In this document: positions 34,187-39,427 of the stretch, one piece after another
Layout: each line of letters opens with the position of its first letter
Position numbering within the stretch: position 1 is the stretch's first letter
Assembly (NCBI RefSeq): GCF_014287585.1
Contig: NZ_JACOOJ010000043.1
Span: 1-39,427, forward strand
DNA: 39,427 nucleotides
From: Parabacteroides hominis
Lineage (GTDB): Bacteria; Bacteroidota; Bacteroidia; Bacteroidales; Tannerellaceae
Direction of reading: 5' to 3'
Program-made: the position numbers and the translations under genes
The notes under the pieces: generated by a model
Told to the model about the DNA's origin: nothing
What the model saw: the letters and a program-made list of their open reading frames with translations, nothing else
Databases searched by the model: none

Positions 34187-34447
34187 ATGGAAAAATTAAA
34201 CCTACAAGGTCATGAGACAGGCGCTCGTTCGTTCAGGGAGATATACTTCTCTATGGATAACACACCGCCCAAGAAGGCTTTCATCCAAAAGATAGCTACC
34301 GCTACCAAACGATCTGAATCAGCCGTCAGATGTTGGGTAGCGGGAGTTTACCAACCGGATGCATTAGCCCAAGAAGTGATAGAAAGAGAACTTGGCATCC
34401 CTGCCAGCGAGTTATTCCCTAAGAAGGAAAAGGTATGCGCGCAATAG
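34187..34447 (+). CDS. Small HTH-like early phage regulator
   Basis: An 86-residue protein, first gene of the rightward operon and so in the Cro position. The middle (AFIQKIATATKRSESAVRCW, about 32-51) reads as a helix-turn-helix, followed by a basic/acidic tail (SELFPKKEKVCAQ). It is probably a DNA-binding control protein opposing the repressor, by position. It has a perfect Shine-Dalgarno site and overlaps the next gene by 13 nt. Confidence 0.65.
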   Translation: MEKLNLQGHETGARSFREIYFSMDNTPPKKAFIQKIATATKRSESAVRCWVAGVYQPDALAQEVIERELGIPASELFPKKEKVCAQ

Positions 34448-34992
34448 AATTCTATACCACTCCAGAGGGCGAAATTACAATCCGTGAGCAGGGTATGCCG
34501 GAGCGCCAGCTAAAGGAATCAGATATTGACTTCATCCAAGATTTCCTGGAAGTGCTGGAAGAGTTCTATCCGGAAGCTTATGTGGCACTTCGCAAGTACT
34601 ACGCCCGTTACGACGGGAATAAATGCTATCGCGATTTCTTAGCGGTCAGGAGGTTTATCAAATGTAATTTCGGATTGTATGACAACATGATCGATATCGA
34701 TGAGAACTGGAACTTCAAGTTTGAATTTGTCGGTTGTCCTCTGCGTGGGGAATGTGATGGCTTCAAGAAAATCTGTGAACCGAAGTTCAACAGCACACTT
34801 TCAGACAGTCAACTTAGGGTGATGGAGCTTTGCTACTATGGCAAAAAAGACGAAGAGATTGCGGAAGCGCTTTTCATATCGTCGCACACCGTAAAGAACC
34901 ATCGGAAGAACGTCTTCCGGAAACTCTCGATACACTCCACGGCGGAGTTCATACGATATGCGAACGAAAAGAATCTTTTTAAAAGCGAATGA
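34435..34992 (+). CDS. LuxR/GerE-type HTH transcription regulator
   Basis: A 185-residue protein. The C-terminal 60 residues are a LuxR-type helix-turn-helix (SDSQLRVMELCYYGKKDEEI, then SSHTVKNHRKNVFRKLSIHS). The N-terminal part is unlike receiver or autoinducer domains and holds the cysteine cluster CPLRGECDGFKKIC, which could bind a metal. It overlaps the genes on both sides (13 nt before, ATGA after), so it is translated as part of the early operon. It may switch on later phage genes. Confidence 0.78.
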   Translation: MRAIEFYTTPEGEITIREQGMPERQLKESDIDFIQDFLEVLEEFYPEAYVALRKYYARYDGNKCYRDFLAVRRFIKCNFGLYDNMIDIDENWNFKFEFVGCPLRGECDGFKKICEPKFNSTLSDSQLRVMELCYYGKKDEEIAEALFISSHTVKNHRKNVFRKLSIHSTAEFIRYANEKNLFKSE

Positions 34993-35252
34993 CTATGCCA
35001 ACCGAAAACACCTATCAAAGCATACCTTCTTTACGGAAGATCGAGATTGAGTACCTCGCCCTGCAAATCTCAAAGATACAAGCAGGAATCCGGGAATTCA
35101 TCGGGCAAAAAGAAGCTCGTGTACGTTTTGGTAGGCAGAATGTGGAACGGTGGGTGAAAGAAGGAAGATTACAGCGTTACAAACGACCGGGCAAAATCGA
35201 ATACAGGTTGGAAGACTTGTATAAATGCGCTCTGGATCCATACGATTACTAA
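34989..35252 (+). CDS. Small DNA-binding (excisionase/helix-turn-helix-like) phage protein
   Basis: An 87-residue protein. The C-terminal half (KEARVRFGRQNVERWVKEGR, then LQRYKRPGKIEYRLEDLYKC) has the pattern of MerR/excisionase-type winged helices: a helix ending in WVKEGRL and a basic wing. The N-terminal half is a helix (IEYLALQISKIQAGIREFI). It overlaps the LuxR-type gene by 4 nt. It may control excision or early transcription. No integrase is in view to pair with. Confidence 0.6.
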   Translation: MTMPTENTYQSIPSLRKIEIEYLALQISKIQAGIREFIGQKEARVRFGRQNVERWVKEGRLQRYKRPGKIEYRLEDLYKCALDPYDY

Positions 35253-35344
35253 ATGAATTATTAACACGGCAAGGCACTCCAGGTAAAGGGTTATCGGAGG
35301 ATGTTTACAATATAAATCCAACTCGCTATTTCAAAGACAAGTAA
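35225..35344 (+). CDS. Possible small ORF, 39 aa
   Basis: ATG at 35225 to TAA at 35342: MRSGSIRLLNELLTRQGTPG, then KGLSEDVYNINPTRYFKDK. It overlaps the previous gene by 28 nt in another frame and fills most of the gap to 35373. Not recognised. Only the lack of stops and the fit into a densely packed operon support it. Confidence 0.3.
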   Translation: MRSGSIRLLNELLTRQGTPGKGLSEDVYNINPTRYFKDK

Positions 35345-35372
35345 ACGGCTTTTGCCAATTAATCATTGATGT

Positions 35373-35543
35373 ATGAAAACAAATTACTGGAAACTCGTCC
35401 AAATGACGAGGTGGGGATTCTACATCCTGTTTGGAACGCTTGCCATACTTGGTACTATCGCTATTTGCTTGGGCTATTTCCAGCATATAGTTACGGCATC
35501 TGGTTGCGTGGCAATGGTTTACACGATAAAGAGACATTGGTAA
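35373..35543 (+). CDS. Small phage membrane protein, 56 aa
   Basis: ATG at 35373 to TAA at 35541. Residues about 14-34 (WGFYILFGTLAILGTIAICLG) form a clear membrane segment, with a weaker one at 38-51. The tail is basic (YTIKRHW). This frame is far more protein-like than the overlapping one at 35366-35593. It lies just before recT. Its size would suit a holin, but holins are usually late genes, so the role is open. Confidence 0.6.
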   Translation: MKTNYWKLVQMTRWGFYILFGTLAILGTIAICLGYFQHIVTASGCVAMVYTIKRHW

Positions 35544-35565
35544 TTAATTTTTTAACAATAGAATC

Positions 35566-36567
35566 ATGTCAAATCAAATTCAAATCAAAGTAGCTGAACT
35601 GAATCAGCTGAACCCACTCATGATAGCGGACGATAGCCGGGTTGAACAGAAGTTCATACTCATGTACAATGCGATCTGGGGAACCGATCAGGGAACACAG
35701 ATTTATAAAAAGGAAAATTTCAACTTTCGGAAAATCTTACAGGATAAACCGGAGTTGCAAAGATGTTCCCCGTTGTCCTTGTATGGCTGTTTTCTGGATA
35801 TTGCCGTAAACGGTCTGTCTCTTGATCCTACAGGACGGCCCCACTGCTATATTCTCCCTCGCAGCACGAAGACCGGCTATAAGGACAACAATGGCAACGA
35901 CATCTACGAACTGCGTGCTTATCTTTCCATCACCGGCTATGGTGAATTGGTGATGCGTCAGCGTGCCGGACAGGTTCGGTATGTGGACAATCCGGTTGTC
36001 TGCTATGAAGGTGATACTTTCTCCCCAGGTTTGGTCGATGGCGTAAAGACTGTTACCTATCAGGCTGCATGTCCTCGCAAATCCAATAAGGTAATCGGTG
36101 GCTTTATCCGTATCGTCCGTGCTGACGGAACTGTAGACTGGCATTGGATGATGGAAGGCGATATTAAACGCTTGGAGACATACAGCTTCAAAAACAATCA
36201 AAGATGGAATCCGCAAACCCGGCAGAAAGAAGGCAAGGCGAACGCCCTCTATACCTCAAACGAAGGCGGCATTGATCCGGGCTTCTTGGAAAGCAAGCTG
36301 ATTAAACATGCATTCGACGGATATCCCAAAGTCCGGACCGGAAAGTTTACGGTATTCGAAACCCAGGAAGAGCCACAAGATATCGACTACGGGTTGGAGG
36401 AAACAACCGCTATCCAGCCCAATCAAGCCGGACAGCAACCACAAGCCCTCCAGCCCAAATCGGAAAATCCTTTACAGGGATTCGGAGAGCAACCGCAAGC
36501 GGAACCGGTACCCGCATCAGGTATAACAGCCCAAATATCACAGGAAGATGAAGATGCCGGATTTTAA
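35566..36567 (+). CDS. recT: RecT-family single-strand annealing protein
   Basis: A 333-residue RecT/Bet-type annealing protein used in phage recombination. The RecT core covers about 30-240: RCSPLSLYGCFLDIAVNGLS, LDPTGRPHCYILPRSTK, then YLSITGYGELVMRQRAG and GGFIRIVRADGTVDWHWM. The last 70 residues are Gln/Pro-rich and disordered (ENPLQGFGEQPQAEP), possibly the SSB-interaction tail. The partner nuclease lies 1.4 kb downstream. It begins 22 nt after the small membrane gene. Confidence 0.93.
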   Translation: MSNQIQIKVAELNQLNPLMIADDSRVEQKFILMYNAIWGTDQGTQIYKKENFNFRKILQDKPELQRCSPLSLYGCFLDIAVNGLSLDPTGRPHCYILPRSTKTGYKDNNGNDIYELRAYLSITGYGELVMRQRAGQVRYVDNPVVCYEGDTFSPGLVDGVKTVTYQAACPRKSNKVIGGFIRIVRADGTVDWHWMMEGDIKRLETYSFKNNQRWNPQTRQKEGKANALYTSNEGGIDPGFLESKLIKHAFDGYPKVRTGKFTVFETQEEPQDIDYGLEETTAIQPNQAGQQPQALQPKSENPLQGFGEQPQAEPVPASGITAQISQEDEDAGF

Positions 36568-36600
36568 TAAACTCGATCAATCACTTAAAAATTTATCACA

Positions 36601-37818
36601 ATGGATACACAAGCTAACAATTCTCTTATCAAAGTGGAAGAATTCAATCAGATCATGCAATCGGCTCCTGCCACCTTGCAACGCAACCAGGCTTCCGTAT
36701 CGGCTTGCAACCAAGCCGGACAAGCACTTCTGGACACCATTGAAGCGGAAAAAGGTATCAGCTCGGATGAACTGGATGCGAAGGTCTCAGAGTATCTGGC
36801 GAAGACGAAAATAACAGTAGAAAACATGAACAAGCGTCGCAAGCCATTGACTCAACTTCTGGCTACGGTCAGCAAATCATTCACTTCCTTGGAATCAGCT
36901 ATCGATATCAAATCGGCAACCACTATTCCCTATAAGCTCCAGCAAGCCCGCAACCGATACGCGGCAAAGAAGCTGGCCGAACAAAAACGTAGGGAAGAGG
37001 AAGCCCGCCGTAAGCAGATGTTGGAAAACGAAAAGGCACAATATCGATCAGATATCACTGTCATGTTGGATATGGCGTATGCCGCATACGTGGAAAAGCA
37101 TATTAACGCACTGAATAATATGTTCAATCGTGCCACCCTTGCTACCTATAACAATGTGTGCCGACAGATATCCGAAACAAGTACCAATTTCTCTTGGAGC
37201 GCTTTTGTTGAAAACGTCTCTGATAATAAACAGACTTTCTATATGGATGCCGAGACCCGTAAGGCAATAAAAGGTGAAATCGCTATACAAAAGAAGAAAG
37301 ATTTTACAGAACGTTACCGCTTTGAAATAGAGGGCACAAAACAAGATTTGATCGACAAGCTCCCCAGCCTTCGCAAGCAATTGGAAGAACAAGAGGAATT
37401 ACGCCGTACCAATGCAGCCGAGGCAGCCCGCTTGGAAGAAGAAAGCAAACAACGGGAAGCTGAAGCAAGAAAAAAGCAGGAAGAGGAACGCAAACGCCGG
37501 GAAGAAGAGGCTAAAGCCAAAGCAGAAGCAGAGAAAGCGGCAGCCGAAGTACAGGCGGCATTCGACTTCTCCGCTGCCAACATGTCTCCTACTCCAACGA
37601 AATCCAAAGTCAAGAAAAAGATTCAGGTAACCAATCCACAGGGATTCATGCAGGTATATCAGATGTGGTTCATGCGCGAAGGAATCAATATGAGTATGGA
37701 GGATCTCGAAAAGATTCACAAGAAGATGATCACTTTCTGTGAAAAGATTGCGAATAAGGATGAAGAACAAATCCAGTCCGCATTCGTGAAATATGTCGAT
37801 GATGTAACCGCCAAATGA
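36601..37818 (+). CDS. Phage coiled-coil protein, recombination-module associated
   Basis: A 405-residue protein between recT and the nuclease gene. The N-terminal 110 residues (LDAKVSEYLAKTKITVENMN, then KRRKPLTQLLATVSKSFTSL) look helical, resembling DUF1351-type phage proteins that sit beside recT; this is a resemblance, not a match. The centre holds two long charged helices (AAKKLAEQKRREEEARRKQM and EEERKRREEEAKAKAEAEKA). The C-terminal 75 residues form a separate domain (FMQVYQMWFMREGINMSMED). It could link the annealing protein and nuclease or stabilise DNA ends. Unproven. Confidence 0.75.
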   Translation: MDTQANNSLIKVEEFNQIMQSAPATLQRNQASVSACNQAGQALLDTIEAEKGISSDELDAKVSEYLAKTKITVENMNKRRKPLTQLLATVSKSFTSLESAIDIKSATTIPYKLQQARNRYAAKKLAEQKRREEEARRKQMLENEKAQYRSDITVMLDMAYAAYVEKHINALNNMFNRATLATYNNVCRQISETSTNFSWSAFVENVSDNKQTFYMDAETRKAIKGEIAIQKKKDFTERYRFEIEGTKQDLIDKLPSLRKQLEEQEELRRTNAAEAARLEEESKQREAEARKKQEEERKRREEEAKAKAEAEKAAAEVQAAFDFSAANMSPTPTKSKVKKKIQVTNPQGFMQVYQMWFMREGINMSMEDLEKIHKKMITFCEKIANKDEEQIQSAFVKYVDDVTAK

Positions 37819-37819
37819 T

Positions 37820-38038
37820 ATGAAAAAGAAACTATATCTGTCCTCATGGATAAACTTCGGGAAATACAGACGCGAACCGAGTATTCTAAAAAAGATTCTT
37901 GATACGGAAGAGGGCCGCAAATGGTTCCAGTGGCTAATGGATAACACCTACAATTTCGAATTTGACTTTGCAGTAATTGAATACTTAAAACTCAAGGAAG
38001 AAGATGCAAGATATGTATTACCAACGGTCGGAGGTTAG
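37820..38038 (+). CDS. Small hypothetical phage protein, ExoX C-terminal/DUF3820-like
   Basis: A 72-residue protein. INFGKYRREPSILKKILDTE, followed by WFQWLMDN, recalls the FGKYxG ... W motif of DUF3820 and the ExoX C-terminal domain, which binds DNA or nuclease partners. It starts 1 nt after the preceding gene and overlaps the nuclease gene by 35 nt. The match is partial, so the family call is tentative. Confidence 0.6.
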   Translation: MKKKLYLSSWINFGKYRREPSILKKILDTEEGRKWFQWLMDNTYNFEFDFAVIEYLKLKEEDARYVLPTVGG

Positions 38039-38654
38039 CAACTCTGACCTGACAGAACTAAAGAACCTCCTTTATCCCCGTACTCAATATGGGGATAAGG
38101 AAAAGGCTTTCAAATTTGGCAGTCTGGTAGATGCAATGTTGACGGAGCAGGAACGGGTCCGGTATGACAAACGGATGGTGGACGATGTATTGTATTCCGG
38201 CGAAGATTGGGAGCTGGCTATAGCTATGATTAAGTCGCTCCGGATGGAAGCCCGGCATGACCCGATGCTTGCGTTAGTCTTGGAAAAAGCCGAAACACAA
38301 CGGTTCATGGTCAATAAGGCGCAACGTTTCCAATATGGCAACTTTGAATACACTCTCGACACCCGGTGCAAATGGGACTGGTGGCTTCCGACATTCGGAT
38401 TCGGCGGGGACCTGAAAACGACCTTCGCCCAAACGCAAAAGCAGTTCAACGAAGCGATTGACTTCTTCGATTGGGACCGTTCCCGTGCCTGGTATATGGA
38501 CATTGCCGGAAGTCGTCAGGATTTCATCTATGGTATCTCCAAGAAGAACCAGAAAGTGTTTAAAGCATTCATCAGACGAGACGAGCAGACCTACCGGAGA
38601 GGAAAAGAGAAATACGAGGAACTTGCCTTTCGCTGGTGGATGTTGTTCGGTTAG
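38004..38654 (+). CDS. PD-(D/E)XK exonuclease, RecE/lambda Exo-like
   Basis: A 216-residue nuclease of the PD-(D/E)XK group used with RecT. Motifs: GDKEKAFKFGSLVDAML near the N-terminus (the conserved GxxxDA-type helix); FEYTLDTRCKWDWW in the middle (beta-strand pair); the active-site GGDLKTTFA with Asp136 and Lys138; and WDRSRAWYMDIAG, the family Q/Y helix. It is shorter than lambda Exo (226) but similar. An alternative start at 38013 (MYYQRSEV) is possible. It resects DNA ends so RecT can anneal them. Confidence 0.88.
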   Translation: MQDMYYQRSEVSNSDLTELKNLLYPRTQYGDKEKAFKFGSLVDAMLTEQERVRYDKRMVDDVLYSGEDWELAIAMIKSLRMEARHDPMLALVLEKAETQRFMVNKAQRFQYGNFEYTLDTRCKWDWWLPTFGFGGDLKTTFAQTQKQFNEAIDFFDWDRSRAWYMDIAGSRQDFIYGISKKNQKVFKAFIRRDEQTYRRGKEKYEELAFRWWMLFG

Positions 38655-38655
38655 A

Positions 38656-38718
38656 AAAAGGGTGCATCCTTTTTTGAAATAGCATGCACCCTTTTCCAGA
38701 AAAGCATGTACCCTTTTT
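38656..38718. repeat. Short tandem/inverted repeat after the nuclease gene
   Basis: AAAAGGGTGCAT (38656-38667) is a perfect inverted match to ATGCACCCTTTT (38684-38695). Direct copies AGCATGCACCCTTTT (38681-38695) and AGCATGTACCCTTTT (38703-38717) follow at a 22-bp period. The hairpin with its T-run could be a terminator after the nuclease gene. No gene is seen in 38655-38756. Confidence 0.55.
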
Positions 38719-38756
38719 AGCAAGAGGTTGTCCACTTATATTTTAATAGAAACGAA

Positions 38757-39218
38757 ATGAATTTAAACATCACACCAACAGAAAATATTCTCACCGAACT
38801 GGAAGCCATCGATTCCTTCCTGAATATTACCATGAGTGAAGAAGTCCAAGAAGCTGTCCTACGTGGAAACGACCTTGCCGTCTATATCGCCCGGACCGGG
38901 AAGCTGTTAGCAGATGCCAAATACCATCTGAACGGGAAAAAGAAATCGGAAGTCTTCGATACGTTACGGGAAACAGCCTCACGTGCCGGGGCTACCTCCA
39001 AGGCAGTAAATGCTATCATTGACAGTCTGTGCAAAGATGAACAATATCTTGTCGATTGGTGTGATCGTTTGAACCGGACCGCGACCCATCAACTGGAATG
39101 GTGTCGCACTGTAATCAGTAAAGCAAAAGCAGAAATGGCCTTGCGCCCCAAAGTTATAACAATCCTAAATTTTAAAAAGTATGGAAGAAAAATTAGTAAA
39201 AGAACAGCCTGTGTATGA
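38757..39218 (+). CDS. Hypothetical phage protein, 153 aa
   Basis: Not recognised. A 153-residue soluble, mostly helical protein: EAIDSFLNITMSEEVQEAVL, ARTGKLLADAKYHLNGKKKS, then a Trp-containing helix with Cys (LVDWCDRLNRTATHQLEWCR). A basic tail ends GRKISKRTACV. The early-operon context suggests DNA replication or recombination. It overlaps the next gene by 38 nt. Confidence 0.65.
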   Translation: MNLNITPTENILTELEAIDSFLNITMSEEVQEAVLRGNDLAVYIARTGKLLADAKYHLNGKKKSEVFDTLRETASRAGATSKAVNAIIDSLCKDEQYLVDWCDRLNRTATHQLEWCRTVISKAKAEMALRPKVITILNFKKYGRKISKRTACV

Positions 39219-39427
39219 AATCCAGAAAGTTAAGCTCAAGAACAACCAGGTAACAGCAGACTACACAGAGCGATTTGTAGAAGCAAACTACAAGAACGAA
39301 GTAATCATATCATCCCAGCAATTCGTTCATCCGGACCTGTTATATGCCATGAGTTTGTTAAAGACTCATGCCGTCAAGATTTGCGAAATGCAGGAAGCCG
39401 GAGTCGTAAATATCGAAAATCCTTCGG
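39181..39427 (+). CDS. Hypothetical phage protein, partial at right edge
   Basis: Starts at ATG 39181 (MEEKLVKEQPVYEIQKVKLK) and is still open at the window end, with 82 complete codons visible. Later residues include FVEANYKNEVIISSQQFVHP and LLYAMSLLKTHAVKICEM. It has mixed strand and helix, is not recognised and shows no signal peptide. It overlaps the 153-residue gene by 38 nt, so it continues the early operon. Confidence 0.55.
   Translation, partial: MEEKLVKEQPVYEIQKVKLKNNQVTADYTERFVEANYKNEVIISSQQFVHPDLLYAMSLLKTHAVKICEMQEAGVVNIENPS

Larger units (their letters stand above)
31804..39427. mobile_element. Left part of a prophage (immunity and early region)
   Basis: The start is set at the end of the AT-rich gene block next to a host-like promoter. 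The true attachment site was not found, and the element could begin as far left as about 31235. It contains a leftward repressor operon, a divergent switch region and rightward early genes including RecT and a RecE/lambda-type nuclease. The base composition of 31804-34100 is visibly more AT-rich than the chromosome. No integrase, transposase, portal or capsid gene is seen, so the element continues past the right edge. No tRNA lies at the left boundary. Confidence 0.8.

Noticed and set aside
35366..35593. Plus-strand ORF of 75 codons upstream of recT
   Set aside because: It overlaps recT and the 56-codon membrane ORF in another frame. The latter has a clear membrane segment and ends before recT.
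36548..36814. Plus-strand ORF of 88 codons bridging recT and the coiled-coil gene
   Set aside because: It is in a different frame from both real genes, with the composition of a shadow frame.
38656..38718. CRISPR array
   Set aside because: There are only about three imperfect copies at a 22-bp period, no regular spacers and no cas genes nearby.
38274..38735. Minus-strand ORF opposite the nuclease gene
   Set aside because: It is a shadow of the nuclease frame. Its repeated peptide start only reflects the 22-bp DNA repeat.

Overview
The window looks like a Bacteroidales chromosome, most likely Parabacteroides or a near relative, carrying the left part of an integrated prophage. The support is the mix of gene families (a four-gene NADH-linked [FeFe] hydrogenase set, glycan-degrading lipoproteins of families GH20 and GH51, a DPM1-like glycosyltransferase) and repeated Bacteroidetes-type promoter motifs (TAnnTTTG, sometimes with TTTG about 19 nt upstream) with almost no Shine-Dalgarno sites. 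The genus is inferred from general family knowledge and was not tested.

Region 1 (1-4747, +): an electron-bifurcating-type hydrogenase operon: a thioredoxin-like [2Fe-2S] protein, the NuoF-like HydB, the H-cluster subunit HydA and the NuoE-like HydC. A cluster of nested hairpins separates it from a convergent aldA (lactaldehyde/glycolaldehyde dehydrogenase, 4854-6290, -). Region 2 (6291-11087): a 542-bp gap holding an orphan + strand terminator, then a leftward gyrA plus TPR-protein operon, divergent from clpC. Region 3 (11088-15975, +): clpC is translationally coupled to a substrate-binding lipoprotein and to an unusual ABC protein that fuses permease and ATPase in one chain. A PAS sensor kinase converges on it. 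Region 4 (17642-24068, mostly +): tex, ybaK, a small membrane protein (-), a Gfo/Idh/MocA oxidoreductase, a RelE/ParE-type toxin-antitoxin pair and glyA. Region 5 (24129-31703): a GH20 hexosaminidase lipoprotein, a convergent GH51 arabinofuranosidase lipoprotein, a receiver-histidine kinase protein and a DPM1-like glycosyltransferase preceded by two small genes.

Region 6 (about 31804 to the right edge): a prophage. A leftward, AT-rich set of small genes runs from an XRE repressor (33648-33995). It encodes two membrane proteins, a zinc ribbon, a coiled coil and an SH3-like small protein. This is the layout of a lysogeny/superinfection-exclusion (rex-like) module, although none of the proteins was recognised. 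A 191-bp switch region carries repeated TCTGTT half-sites. A rightward early operon follows: two regulators, a small DNA-binding protein, RecT, a coiled-coil protein and a RecE/lambda-type nuclease. No integrase, transposase or structural gene is visible, so the other end of the element lies outside the window.

The best candidates for something undescribed are the repressor-linked membrane/zinc-ribbon operon, the switch with its perfect Shine-Dalgarno site, the orphan terminator that implies a small RNA near 6460-6629, and the single-chain permease-ATPase transporter coupled to clpC.
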